A stretch of 64,000 nucleotides of DNA from JBPBQZ01 sp050955105 (GCA_050955105.1 JBPBQZ010000056.1:1-64000); one strand, 5' to 3'. Positions 15,135 to 24,458 are shown, numbered from the stretch's first letter. Program-made: numbers and translations. Notes: generated by a model not told the origin, from the letters alone.

Positions 15135-16193
15135 TTACTGCCCTGCGATGGCGAGCAAACGTCCGGCCACTTGGCCACGTGCGAGTTCGTCCAGCGCGTC
15201 GTTCACTGAGGACATGGGGCGGCGTTCCAGTTTCACGGGCGATTCGACGCCCTGCTCCTGCAACAACGCGAGGAGTGCCTGCATCTCTGCAACGGAACCG
15301 ACATAGGAGCCGCGCAGCGTGATGTTGCGCATCGGCATGAGTGCCGTCGATAAGGACAGCGCGCCGCCGAACAGGCCGACGATCACTACGGTGCCGCCAC
15401 GTCCGACGCTCTTTAAGGCGACGTCCACGGTCTGTGCGGAGCCTACGAAATCGACGATCGCACGAATACCGTCGGGAGCCGCCGCCCGCAGCGCGGCAGA
15501 CGCATCGGTAGCGCGCAGATCGACGACGGCATGCGCGCCGGCCGCTTTGGCAAGCTCCAGCTTGGCATCGTCGATGTCCGCCACCACGATGCGCGCGGGC
15601 GAGAGCACGCGGGTGAGCCCCAAGGCCGCGAGCCCGAGGCCGCCGGCACCGATCAACACCAGGGAGTCCGCGGCGAGCATCGGCGGCAGCTTGCGCAGTG
15701 CGCTATAGGCGGTGAGTCCCGAGCAGGCGCAGGTGGCGGCCAGCAGCGGATCGAGCGTGCCGTAGTCGAGCAGATAGCGCTGGTGCGGCACCATGACGTA
15801 GTCGGCATACCCGCCGGGCCGACGCGTGCCGAGCGCGCGCCCCTGCTCGCAATCTACTTCGCGGTCGTTGCGGCAGTTCAGGCACACGCCGCAGCCGTGC
15901 CAAGGGTAGACAACGCAAGGTGTGCCGGGCGCGATGCGCGCGTCCGGCCCGACTGCATCGACCACGCCGACGATCTCGTGGCCCATCGTGAAAGGCAGTG
16001 TGGCGCCCACGCTCTGAAACGCTACCCGCTGACCATTGCCAAGATCGAGCGCGCCATGACGGATATGCAAATCGCTATGGCAGACGCCGCATGCCTCGAC
16101 TTTGACGCGAACTTCGCGGCCCACTGGTACCGGCTTCTCGCGCACGACGCGCTGTAACGGCTTGCCCCACTCGACGATGTCGTAACTGTTCAT
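15135..16193 (-). CDS. zinc-dependent alcohol dehydrogenase
   Basis: A 352-aa medium-chain dehydrogenase. The catalytic zinc ligands are in CGVCHSD (about residue 35) and TMGHEIVG; the structural zinc is bound by the CGVCLNC...DC loop (about residues 100-115). The NAD-binding motif is GAGGLGLAALG. It oxidises a primary or aromatic alcohol to the aldehyde in the cytoplasm. It starts 15 bp beyond the stop of the Rieske oxygenase gene, so the two form a small operon, suggesting a phenolic alcohol or aldehyde produced with that enzyme. The exact substrate is not evident. Confidence 0.85.
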   Translation of the reverse strand: MNSYDIVEWGKPLQRVVREKPVPVGREVRVKVEACGVCHSDLHIRHGALDLGNGQRVAFQSVGATLPFTMGHEIVGVVDAVGPDARIAPGTPCVVYPWHGCGVCLNCRNDREVDCEQGRALGTRRPGGYADYVMVPHQRYLLDYGTLDPLLAATCACSGLTAYSALRKLPPMLAADSLVLIGAGGLGLAALGLTRVLSPARIVVADIDDAKLELAKAAGAHAVVDLRATDASAALRAAAPDGIRAIVDFVGSAQTVDVALKSVGRGGTVVIVGLFGGALSLSTALMPMRNITLRGSYVGSVAEMQALLALLQEQGVESPVKLERRPMSSVNDALDELARGQVAGRLLAIAGQ

Positions 16194-16208
16194 GGCTTGG
16201 CGTTCCCT

Positions 16209-17249
16209 TCAGTTGACCGCGTGGCGCGTCTGTTCGGCATCCAGCAGGCTGTCGAGCATGCGACGCACCGTGTACAAGGTGGCGTCCGCCGCGATCGGGA
16301 TCATTGGCGCCTGCGGTCGCGTGCTGAGCACGGCCTGCTGAGCTTCGATGATCTGCCGGTCTTCGTCGAATGCATGCGCAACCTGCTCAGTGAGCCGCCG
16401 GGTAAGGTCCGTGTGGCTGGAGGTGAAGTGATTGCGCGCCGTCGCCCAGAAGTAATGCGTGGACGTTTGGTCGCACGGCGTCAGCGCTATGAAGGTGTGC
16501 AGTTTCATGGTGCGAGGATCGGCACTTTCATAACCGTCACCCACCGGCGCGATCACGGAATCCTGAACGAACAGGTTGCCGCGGATGTGCCATACATAAT
16601 AGTTGAAGCGGTCGACATCGTCCGGCAATTGGCTCAGTTGCCTGGCGAACGCGGGCGCCTCGCCGTTGAGGGTGGTGAAACGCACACTGACGCTTTCATC
16701 GCTGAATTCGGTCTCGGGACGCACGTTGCCCTGCTTGCGCGTGCCGATCGATTGGTTGTGGACGAAGGCAAGGTGCGAAAAATCGAGCAGGTTGTCGACG
16801 ATCAATTGCGTGCCGGACGCGTAATGCAGGTAGCCGCCCTCCTCCACGTCCCAGCCGTCGCGATTGTGCCAATGCACGTGCTGGATGTCGTCGACATTCG
16901 CGTCGGCGGCAACGCCCATCCAGATCCACACGAGGTTGTCGCGTACCGCCACGGGGTAACTGCGCACCCGTAGCTTGTCGGAGATGCGGTCCTGCCCCGG
17001 CACTTCGACGCAACGCCCGCTACAGTCGAACAGCAGGCCGTGATACATGCAGCGCAATTGGTCGCCCTCTTGTTGACCCTTTGAGAGCGGCGCGGCACGG
17101 TGACAGCAGCGATCTTCCAACGCCACCAGCGCGCCATCCTGACGCCGATAGAACACCACATCTTCGCCGAGCAAGCGGCGCGTCACCAACGCATCCTGGC
17201 CGAATTCCGCGTTCCAGCCCGCGACATACCACGCGTTTTTGAGATACAT
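16209..17249 (-). CDS. Rieske oxygenase, vanillate O-demethylase (VanA)-like
   Basis: A 346-aa terminal oxygenase. The Rieske [2Fe-2S] ligands are C48/H50 (DRCCH) and C67/H70 (CMYH). The mononuclear iron site is DNLLDFSHLAFVH (Asp and two His). This single-subunit layout, length and the N-terminal MYLKNAWYVAGW block match VanA-type O-demethylases and related aromatic-acid oxygenases. The start at 17249 is preceded by CAGGAGAC; an upstream ATG 20 codons earlier is in frame but lacks a good site. A reductase partner (VanB-like) is not adjacent. It is followed by the alcohol dehydrogenase at 15-bp spacing. Confidence 0.8.
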   Translation of the reverse strand: MYLKNAWYVAGWNAEFGQDALVTRRLLGEDVVFYRRQDGALVALEDRCCHRAAPLSKGQQEGDQLRCMYHGLLFDCSGRCVEVPGQDRISDKLRVRSYPVAVRDNLVWIWMGVAADANVDDIQHVHWHNRDGWDVEEGGYLHYASGTQLIVDNLLDFSHLAFVHNQSIGTRKQGNVRPETEFSDESVSVRFTTLNGEAPAFARQLSQLPDDVDRFNYYVWHIRGNLFVQDSVIAPVGDGYESADPRTMKLHTFIALTPCDQTSTHYFWATARNHFTSSHTDLTRRLTEQVAHAFDEDRQIIEAQQAVLSTRPQAPMIPIAADATLYTVRRMLDSLLDAEQTRHAVN

Positions 17250-17418
17250 AGAGTTGTCTCCTGAGGGACCGCGCGCCGGTTCCGCCGCATACTCGGGCGC
17301 CGTCGGCATGCTGTTTTATTCAAAGTTGGAGGCACTCTACTCTGGGCATGGACGGCAGTCTGCCACCTGATCGGGGGACAAGCAGGCGCGGTCGAGGGAC
17401 CGGCATCGACGCGTCGGG

Positions 17419-18225
17419 TCAGGCGTGGCCCATCGGGCTTGGCAGTGCCCACGCCTGCCAATACCGCAGATATGCCAGCATCAATTCACGTTGCGATGTG
17501 ATCGCTAAGCGCTGATACGCACGCTTGACGTAGCTCTTCACCGTTTCGCTGCTGATCCGCAATTCCTGCGCGATCTCTGGAACCGAATGCCCGAATACGA
17601 GGCGCGCACAAACCTCGCGCTCGCGCGGCGGCATCGATGTCATCGCCGCCAGACACTGTTCAGCGATTGCCACTGAAGCGAATGCATCGGAGGGCGACCA
17701 ATGTGCCGCAGACGAGGCGAAATGTCGGTCGATCAACGCTGTAATTACTGGGCTCGATGACAGCAATGCCGCAATCTCGGAGGAGCGGAATGATGAGCTG
17801 CCACGCCAGCGCAGCGCACTGATCGCGAAGATGCCGGTGGGACCCTTGTGGCACACGAGTAGCCGATCGACCAGATGGGTGTACACCACGTCGCGCAGGC
17901 GGCCGTCGGGCATGTCCTGTTTCGTGAGCCTGGCGTGCGCGAGGTCGCTCGCTGCCAGTTGGTGCCGAATCTGTCTTAGCGCCGGGTCGGAAGTCCAGAG
18001 TTGCTGGTGCGTGTAGGAATCGATGCGCGCCGCGGATTCGTAACGAGCCGGGTCGCTGAGCGAAACGACGTCGACCGAATCGGCGCCGATCCGGTAGCAC
18101 GTGCAGAAATCGACCGGACAGATTCGGTCGACGAAAGTCTCGAGCGTCGTGCCGAATCCATCTGTTCCTATTGCGGCGATCGCGTTCGCCATCAGGCCTT
18201 CGCTGCGGGCAGCCAATGTCTGCAT
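17419..18225 (-). CDS. LuxR-family transcriptional regulator
   Basis: A 268-aa protein. The C-terminal LuxR helix-turn-helix (about residues 195-255) contains PREREVCARLVFGHSVPEIA and SSETVKSYVKRAYQRL. The N-terminal about 190 residues have no recognisable receiver or autoinducer domain and may be a GAF-like sensor. Regulators of this layout often sit next to aromatic-catabolism genes. It lies upstream of the Rieske operon on the same strand with a 169-bp gap, so it may control that operon, or the MFS gene before it. Confidence 0.8.
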   Translation of the reverse strand: MQTLAARSEGLMANAIAAIGTDGFGTTLETFVDRICPVDFCTCYRIGADSVDVVSLSDPARYESAARIDSYTHQQLWTSDPALRQIRHQLAASDLAHARLTKQDMPDGRLRDVVYTHLVDRLLVCHKGPTGIFAISALRWRGSSSFRSSEIAALLSSSPVITALIDRHFASSAAHWSPSDAFASVAIAEQCLAAMTSMPPREREVCARLVFGHSVPEIAQELRISSETVKSYVKRAYQRLAITSQRELMLAYLRYWQAWALPSPMGHA

Positions 18226-18319
18226 CGTTTTTCTCCCGGATTGCGCATCATATCTCGGGGAAGCCTGCCGCTCGCGTCAGCGCATGGACGCTGACCCGCA
18301 CGCTCTTGCGAGCGCCGAG

Positions 18320-19606
18320 TTATTGCGGCGATGCAGCATGGCTTAGACCGGCATGCGCTGTGGGCAACGCCGCGTCTTCCGGCTGCGCGCGTGCATCGAC
18401 GGCAAGCACTGCGATCATGCCCAATAGCGGACCGAGCGCCAGCAAAGTCAGCGCGAGCACGAATGAATGCGTGGTTGCATAGGCATAACCCACAACGAGG
18501 GGCACCGCCAGGCCGCCGGCCTGCCACACCGCATTCGACAATCCAGAGGCCGCTGCCACGTGCGCGCGTGGCGCCGCCTCGGAGATCATGGTCAATGCGA
18601 CGGCGCCCCAACTAAACGCCGCGATCCCAAGCAAGAACGCGCCGATGCGCAATGCCACCACGCCATGCAGATTGCCGAATATCACGAGTAATACGGCGAA
18701 CATCAGGAAGAAACCTGCCGCGACACGCTTGCGCATGCCGCGAAACCAATCGGAGAGGATGCCGCCGAGCGGATTGGCGAGAATCGCCGTCAAACCAAAA
18801 ATCATTGTGACGAAACCCGCGACCACCGGCGATAAGCCCTGCGACTTGACCATGAAAGCGTTGACGAGAAACGAGAATCCCCACAAGCCCCAATCGCCGC
18901 CGAAGCCCGCGATCGCGAGCAGCACGAGATTGCGGTTTCTCAGCAATTGCCCGACCACCGAGCCGGGGGCACGCGCGACGGCCCGCGTATTGGCTGGTCC
19001 GTCGCGCAACACGGCAAAGCAAATCATGGCGAACAGCATGGTGGCCACGCCGAACGTTTGGTACACGGTCTGCCAGGAAGCATGTTTGGCAAGCGACGGC
19101 ACGATGGCATTCGCCAAGGTCACGCCAACCGGGAACGATGTCATTGCCAAGCCCACCGCCTTTGCGCGGGCGCGCGCCGGAAACCAAGACGACACCAACT
19201 TGATGCAGGCCGCCAGATCGGCGCCGGCCAACAAACCCATGGCGGCTTGAATCAGCATGCCGGTTGTTACGGAACGCGTCATGCTGAAACAGAAAGTCAT
19301 GGCGCCGAGCAAAAGTCCCATGATGGCTAGCATCTTGCGCGGCCCGAGCCGGTCGGTGATGAAACCACTGGCGGCATTGGAGAGCATCGAGCCGGCAAAG
19401 AAGCAGGTGACGAACACACCTAACGCGGCGAGCGGGATGGCGAGATCGTCGCTGACCGTTACCGCCACGTTCGACCAAGCCAGTCGATCGAGTAACGACA
19501 GCACGAGGATGATCCATGCGGCGGCAACTGTAATGACTTTGCGCGAGGTGGATGCGACGATTTCGTCGTGATCCAATGCGCCGAGCGGCGCAGTCTGGAT
19601 GTTCAT
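18320..19606 (-). CDS. MFS transporter (ACS-like organic anion symporter)
   Basis: A 428-aa inner-membrane protein with 12 predicted hydrophobic segments. The motif between helices 2 and 3 reads GFITDRLGPRKML, typical of major facilitators, and the sequence has the feel of anion:cation symporters. The start at 19606 was chosen because GGAGACCG lies just upstream; the frame is open 86 codons further but reads as non-coding promoter DNA. It is divergent from the N-acyl-D-amino-acid deacylase, and both share a regulatory region with two copies of one operator-like sequence, so the two are probably co-regulated and handle one substrate. Confidence 0.8.
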   Translation of the reverse strand: MNIQTAPLGALDHDEIVASTSRKVITVAAAWIILVLSLLDRLAWSNVAVTVSDDLAIPLAALGVFVTCFFAGSMLSNAASGFITDRLGPRKMLAIMGLLLGAMTFCFSMTRSVTTGMLIQAAMGLLAGADLAACIKLVSSWFPARARAKAVGLAMTSFPVGVTLANAIVPSLAKHASWQTVYQTFGVATMLFAMICFAVLRDGPANTRAVARAPGSVVGQLLRNRNLVLLAIAGFGGDWGLWGFSFLVNAFMVKSQGLSPVVAGFVTMIFGLTAILANPLGGILSDWFRGMRKRVAAGFFLMFAVLLVIFGNLHGVVALRIGAFLLGIAAFSWGAVALTMISEAAPRAHVAAASGLSNAVWQAGGLAVPLVVGYAYATTHSFVLALTLLALGPLLGMIAVLAVDARAQPEDAALPTAHAGLSHAASPQ

Positions 19607-19709
19607 GACACGGTCTCCATGCGTTGATTTTTTATGTTTTCGGTGCATCGCAGCAACGTGTACCAAGCCGACACACTTGATCGCACGCGTCGTACGTAAA
19701 TCCGCTATG

Positions 19710-19724
19710 CGAATCAATGATTCG
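19710..19724. promoter_or_regulatory. operator-like repeat, copy 1 (CGAAT-N5-ATTCG)
   Basis: CGAAT-CAATG-ATTCG is a 15-bp inverted repeat in the divergent promoter region 19607-19937. It lies 104 bp upstream of the MFS start. The same arms and spacing recur at 19831, which is why I treat it as a protein-binding site. Confidence 0.55.
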
Positions 19725-19830
19725 AAATAATCATGGCCATCCTTATAATTGATGTCAACGCGCACAACGTCATGGGAGGGATATCGATGATCGACAAAAT
19801 CGATTGGCCGCCATAACATAGCCCCATTAG

Positions 19831-19845
19831 CGAATTGATAATTCG
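19831..19845. promoter_or_regulatory. operator-like repeat, copy 2 (CGAAT-N5-ATTCG)
   Basis: CGAAT-TGATA-ATTCG has the same arms and 5-bp spacer as copy 1, 121 bp away centre to centre. An extra G/C pair extends the arms (19830-19846). It lies 92 bp upstream of the deacylase ATG. Paired sites this far apart suggest looping or control of each divergent promoter by one regulator. Confidence 0.55.
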
Positions 19846-19937
19846 CATTGCTGGCGCGGTACATACGAGACGGCCCTGCTTTAGGCGATTGTTTACAAGC
19901 CTTCTCGGGCCCATAAAACGAATTTCAGGAGACAGTG

Positions 19938-21650
19938 ATGACGCATGCTTACGATTTAGTAATCCGCGGTGGCACCCTTATCGATGGCAGCGGCAGGCCG
20001 GGCTACGTCGGTGACATCGCGATTCGCGGCAAGACGATTGCTGCTATTGGCGAGGTGAACGGCCGCGGTGCCGAGGAGATCGATGCGCACGGCAAGATCG
20101 TCACGCCGGGCTTTGTCGACGTGCATACCCATTACGATGGGCAAGCTACTTGGGAACATACGATGGCGCCTTCGTCCGGTCATGGTGTAAGCACCGTGGT
20201 CACTGGCAATTGCGGCGTGGGTTTCGCGCCTTGCCGCCAGCAGGATCGCGAGACGCTGGTCGCTGTGCTGGAAGGGGTCGAAGACATTCCCGAAGCAGTC
20301 ATGGCGGAAGGCCTGCCGTGGAATTGGGAGACCTTTCCTGAGTATCTCGAGGCGCTCGAGCAGCGCCATTTCGATGTCGACATTGCCACGCAACTTCCGC
20401 ACTCGCCGCTGCGCGTTTATGTGATGGGACAACGCGGCATCGATCGCGAGCCGTCCACCGATGATGATCGCAACCGCATGCGCTCGCTCACTACCGAAGC
20501 AATTCGCGCTGGCGCGTTCGGCGTCACCACGTCACGCAGTCATATGCATCGACGCGTGAGCGGCGACCTCTCACCTAGCGTTGAAGCCGACGAACAAGAA
20601 CTCTATGCGTTAGCGCAAGGCTTGAAGGAAGCGGGACGCGGCGTGTTCCAATTGATCCCGGATATTCCGGCAGTTGATCCGGTTGAAGAGTTCGATGTAA
20701 TCGAACGCGTTGCGCGCATGTGCGGGCGACCGCTCTCGTTCACGCTGACACAGTCGCATGACCGTCCCGCCGCATATCGCGGCGTGCTGGCTCGGTTGGA
20801 CGCCGCAAACGCCGCCGGCCTCGAAATCAATGCGCAGATCGCACCCCGCCCGATCGGTATGTTGTTCGGACTGGATCTGTCGTTTCACCCGTTTAAGCTC
20901 AAGCCAAGTTTCCGCGCCCTCGAAGCGCTGCCACTCGAGGAGAAGGTGCGCGCAATGCGGGACCCGGCGCTGCGCGAAAAGTTGTTGGCCGAGGAGCAGG
21001 ATGATCCGAATCCGGTGCTGGTACGCACCTGCCGCCTTAATGGCTTATATGCGCTAGGCGATCCTCCCAACTATTTCCCGGCAACGCAAGACAGCTTCGA
21101 GGCGATCGCCGCACGTACGCATCGGTCGCTGGAGGAGGTTGCCTACGATGCATTGCTGCAGAATGACGGACACGCGATTCTGTATCGGCCTTCGACCAAT
21201 TTCGAAAACGGTGCGCAAACAGCGAATCGCGAGCAACTGGCACATCCGCGCACGGTCGTTGGCCTGGGCGACGGCGGCGCGCACTATGGACTGATCTGCG
21301 ATGCCAGTTTCCCAACTTTCGTGCTGACCCATTGGGTGCGCGACAGCGCCGATGGTTTTGCTCTGCCCTGGGCGGTCAAGGCGCTGAGCCACGACACCGC
21401 GCGTGTCATCGGCTTCAAAGATCGCGGACTGCTTGCACCGGGTTACAAGGCCGATATCAATGTCATTGATTTTGAGAAATTGCGGCTCGGCATGCCGCGG
21501 GTGGTGCGCAATCTTCCGGCGGGCGGCCGCCGTCTGACGCAAAGCGCCGAGGGTTACGACGTGTCGATTGTCTCGGGTAAGATCACTTATCGCCACGGCA
21601 AACCTACCGGCGAACTGCCTGGGCGTCTGGTGCGAAGCACCGCGAGTTGA
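19938..21650 (+). CDS. N-acyl-D-amino-acid deacylase family amidohydrolase
   Basis: A 570-aa amidohydrolase of the D-aminoacylase family. Motifs in order: LVIRGGTLIDGSGRPG (N-terminal beta domain), PGFVDVHTHYDGQ with the metal-binding HxH, TVVTGNCGVGFAPC with the bridging Cys region of D-aminoacylases, a later LGDGGAHYG carrying the catalytic Asp, and a C-terminal PGYKADINVIDF. Enzymes here remove acyl groups from N-acyl-D-amino acids or related amides using zinc. The ATG at 19938 follows AGGAGACAGTG; an overlapping GTG at 19935 is less likely. It is paired divergently with an MFS importer. Confidence 0.85.
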   Translation: MTHAYDLVIRGGTLIDGSGRPGYVGDIAIRGKTIAAIGEVNGRGAEEIDAHGKIVTPGFVDVHTHYDGQATWEHTMAPSSGHGVSTVVTGNCGVGFAPCRQQDRETLVAVLEGVEDIPEAVMAEGLPWNWETFPEYLEALEQRHFDVDIATQLPHSPLRVYVMGQRGIDREPSTDDDRNRMRSLTTEAIRAGAFGVTTSRSHMHRRVSGDLSPSVEADEQELYALAQGLKEAGRGVFQLIPDIPAVDPVEEFDVIERVARMCGRPLSFTLTQSHDRPAAYRGVLARLDAANAAGLEINAQIAPRPIGMLFGLDLSFHPFKLKPSFRALEALPLEEKVRAMRDPALREKLLAEEQDDPNPVLVRTCRLNGLYALGDPPNYFPATQDSFEAIAARTHRSLEEVAYDALLQNDGHAILYRPSTNFENGAQTANREQLAHPRTVVGLGDGGAHYGLICDASFPTFVLTHWVRDSADGFALPWAVKALSHDTARVIGFKDRGLLAPGYKADINVIDFEKLRLGMPRVVRNLPAGGRRLTQSAEGYDVSIVSGKITYRHGKPTGELPGRLVRSTAS

Positions 21651-21746
21651 CTCTTATGTGATCAGCGTATGCCAGGACAGCCGATTCCTTCGCCGCCGCG
21701 CACAAATCGACCTCGACCCCAATGAGTAACGATGTTGCCGCCTCGA

Positions 21747-22355
21747 TCAATCGCCAAGCCGCATCTCTAAATAACTGCCCAACGCCTGCTGCATCTCCTT
21801 CCGCAGCAGTGCGCTTTTGTTCGCATCGACCATCCTGCTGCCCTGCACGGCCGCACGCACCATCAATGAAGTGGTCAGCCCCACGGCCGACAACTCGGCG
21901 TCGCGCATCGATGGCGAGAAGGTGCCGAGCACGTTCTGCACGCTGTTCGAGAACTGTTCCATGCCATACGACTCGGGTACGAGCGATGGTGTTTCAGCTA
22001 ACACCCGGCACGCGGGATTTCGAGATACGTAGTCGAGCACGATGTTGATGAGTTCTCGCGCCAAGGCACTCGGCGTACTCGGCAGCGCCGCCCGCCACTG
22101 CTCGAGTTGATCGTTCAATTCGGCGATGTAGCCGAGCAGCAAGGCGCCGCCGATGCTTTCCTTGCTGGGAAAGAATTGGTAAAGCGAACCGATCGATGCG
22201 CCGGCGAGGTGCGCAATGCCGCTCATCGTCGTGGCGTCGTAGCCGACGCTTGCAAACAGCTCTTCCGCCGCACGCATCAAATCTGCCACGCGCCGCTCGC
22301 CACGTTCTTGTGTGGGCGTTTTTGCACGCCTTGACAGAATATGAGGGTCCGTCAT
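21747..22355 (-). CDS. TetR-family repressor
   Basis: A 202-aa regulator. The N-terminal helix-turn-helix (about residues 20-66) contains RVADLMRAAEELFASVGYDATTMSGIA and ASIGSLYQFFPSKESI. The C-terminal ligand-binding half is variable, as usual. It is divergent from the DHA2 efflux pump at 22450, the standard arrangement for a drug-responsive repressor. A palindrome spanning its own start codon (22338-22358) is a candidate binding site. Confidence 0.85.
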   Translation of the reverse strand: MTDPHILSRRAKTPTQERGERRVADLMRAAEELFASVGYDATTMSGIAHLAGASIGSLYQFFPSKESIGGALLLGYIAELNDQLEQWRAALPSTPSALARELINIVLDYVSRNPACRVLAETPSLVPESYGMEQFSNSVQNVLGTFSPSMRDAELSAVGLTTSLMVRAAVQGSRMVDANKSALLRKEMQQALGSYLEMRLGD

Positions 22356-22358
22356 ATT
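22338..22358. promoter_or_regulatory. palindrome over the tetR start, possible operator
   Basis: AATATGA and TCATATT are perfect 7-bp arms around a 7-bp spacer. The right arm includes the start codon of the leftward TetR gene, and a related half site AATATGAG recurs at about 22371-22378. Binding here would block the tetR promoter region; the pump promoter is about 80 bp away. Confidence 0.4.
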
Positions 22359-22449
22359 ATCCCCGTCTCAAATATGAGCAATGTTCGCATTTTAATCGAG
22401 ACCACATCCGTCTAAAGCGCGCGCGAATGGGTTTTGAAGGGATTTAGTA

Positions 22450-23988
22450 ATGAGCGCGCCATCAGGCTCTGCTGCGTCTGTCGTTCCGCATCGTCGCATG
22501 ATCACGCTGTCGATCATGTTGGCGACGCTGATTCAGTCGCTCGATGCGACGATCGCCAACGTCGCGCTGCCGCATATGCAAGGCAGCTTGTCCGCTTCGC
22601 AAGATCAAATCACCTGGGTACTGACGTCTTATATCGTCGCGGCCGCGATCGCCACGCCGGTCACGGGCTGGCTGTGCGATCACTTCGGCAAGAAGCAGAT
22701 CCTGCAGATTTCGATACTGGGCTTCACGGTGGCCTCGGCCTTATGCGGTATCTCGATATCGCTGCCGATGATCATCGGTGCGCGCCTGCTGCAAGGGCTG
22801 TTCGGCGCGGCATTGGTGCCACTGTCGCAGGCGATCCTGCTCGACATCAATCCGCGCGAAAAGCAGGGCCAAGCGATGGCGATCTGGGGCATGGGGGTGA
22901 TGGTCGGGCCGATCCTCGGGCCTACCCTCGGCGGTTGGCTGACCGACAGCTACAACTGGCGCTGGGTGTTCTTCATCAATGTGCCGATCGGCGCGTTCGC
23001 ATTGTTTGGCGTGATCACGTATATCAAGGATGACCTGCTGCGCCAGGCTACCAAATTCGATTTCTTCGGCTTTGCCTCCTTGAGTATCGCGATCGGCGCG
23101 CTGCAGGCGATGCTCGATCGCGGCGAACAGCTGGACTGGTTCAATTCGATCGAGATCTGGATTGAAGCGCTGACCTGTCTGATCAGCTTTACGCTGTTTA
23201 TCGTCCACACGGCCACCGCGTATGGGCAGTCGTTTTTCAACCGGCTGCTATTGATGGACCGTAATTATGTGACGGGCCTGGTGTTCATTTTCGTGATCGG
23301 CGTGGTGTTGTTCGCCACGCGCGCATTGTTGCCGCCCATGTTGCAGACGCTGATGGACTACCCGGTTGCCACGGCGGGTCTGTTGGTGGCGCCAAGCGGC
23401 CTGGGCACGATGTTCGCCATGATGTTGATGGGACGCCTGATCGGCAAGGTGGATCTGCGCATCCTGCTTTTCTCCGGGCTGATACTCACGGCCTTCTCGT
23501 TGTGGCAGATGGGCAACTATACGATTGTGCTGTCTGAGCGCGACATCATTTGGCCGGGCGTGATCCAGGGAATCGGGCTAGGGCTGGTATTCGTGCCGCT
23601 GAGCAGTCTGACGTTCGCCACACTGGCGTCCAATCTGCGCGCCGACGGCACGGCGATTTTCAGTCTGGTGCGTAATATCGGCAGCAGCATCGGTATCTCG
23701 ATTGTGCAGACGATGCTGACGCAACATACGCAGATTGTTCATTCGTCGCTGGTGGAGCACATCAGCCAGTTCAATCCGCTATTGCAAGACCCATCCGGCT
23801 CGGCGCTCTCATCATTTGCGTTGGCGGCCCTCGATCAACAGATCACGGCACAGGCGGCGATGGTGGGCTACATCGATGATTTCAAGGCCATGATGTGGAT
23901 GACCATTGTAGTAGCGCCGCTGCTGTTGGTGATTCGACCGCCGCGGCCCGGTGCCAGCGGCGGTGAAACGGTGCACGTGATGGACTAA
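22450..23988 (+). CDS. DHA2-family (EmrB/QacA-like) multidrug efflux MFS
   Basis: A 512-aa drug:proton antiporter with about 14 hydrophobic helices. The first helix motif LIQSLDATIANVALP and WVLTSYIVAAAIATPVTGWLCDHFGKK (motif A) are typical of the EmrB type, and the motif C-like GPILGPTLGGWLTD is present. GAAGGGA precedes the ATG. No EmrA-type membrane-fusion partner is adjacent, so it either works alone or with a distant one. It is divergent from and probably repressed by the TetR gene at 21747. Confidence 0.9.
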   Translation: MSAPSGSAASVVPHRRMITLSIMLATLIQSLDATIANVALPHMQGSLSASQDQITWVLTSYIVAAAIATPVTGWLCDHFGKKQILQISILGFTVASALCGISISLPMIIGARLLQGLFGAALVPLSQAILLDINPREKQGQAMAIWGMGVMVGPILGPTLGGWLTDSYNWRWVFFINVPIGAFALFGVITYIKDDLLRQATKFDFFGFASLSIAIGALQAMLDRGEQLDWFNSIEIWIEALTCLISFTLFIVHTATAYGQSFFNRLLLMDRNYVTGLVFIFVIGVVLFATRALLPPMLQTLMDYPVATAGLLVAPSGLGTMFAMMLMGRLIGKVDLRILLFSGLILTAFSLWQMGNYTIVLSERDIIWPGVIQGIGLGLVFVPLSSLTFATLASNLRADGTAIFSLVRNIGSSIGISIVQTMLTQHTQIVHSSLVEHISQFNPLLQDPSGSALSSFALAALDQQITAQAAMVGYIDDFKAMMWMTIVVAPLLLVIRPPRPGASGGETVHVMD

Positions 23989-24083
23989 GAAGTCATCGCG
24001 CCGCGTCAAAACGCCGCGCCTATCGACTGGTCTGTCCAGCTCATCGAAATGATAGACTCGGCGCGCCACGATATCTCAAAATC

Positions 24084-24458
24084 ATGACTTACCGCTCCCG
24101 CAACTACACGACCGCATGGCTGGGCCTTATCGCCATGTGGCTGGTCGTATTTGCGCCGCTGGTCTGTCAACGGGTGGTCGCGGCCCATGCCAACGAGCCG
24201 GTCGCGGCGCTTTGCTCCGCGGTGCAGCCCCATGGTGCCGCTCATCAAGCATCCCCCGATGCGTTGAGCGCTTGCGGCTATTGCACGTTGCTGGCGCATC
24301 ACGTCCCCGCACCGACGCTTCCCCCCGCTCTCCTGTCTGTGACCGTGCTCGTCATGCTTGCCGCGACACGGCTGCGATCCATCCGCTTCACACCGCTAGG
24401 GGCCTTTCCGTCGGGCCGCCCACGCGATCCCCCACGCTCATCTCAAACCAGTCTCTAA
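24084..24458 (+). CDS. DUF2946-family membrane-associated protein
   Basis: A 124-aa protein with an N-terminal hydrophobic helix (WLGLIAMWLVVFAPL), the family hallmark ACGYCTLLAHH with two cysteines and two histidines, and a second helix near the C-terminus. DUF2946 proteins in Burkholderiales are commonly found just upstream of TonB receptors and are suspected to act in copper handling. That arrangement is seen here, with a TonB-dependent receptor starting 83 bp downstream on the same strand. Function is unproven. Confidence 0.7.
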   Translation: MTYRSRNYTTAWLGLIAMWLVVFAPLVCQRVVAAHANEPVAALCSAVQPHGAAHQASPDALSACGYCTLLAHHVPAPTLPPALLSVTVLVMLAATRLRSIRFTPLGAFPSGRPRDPPRSSQTSL

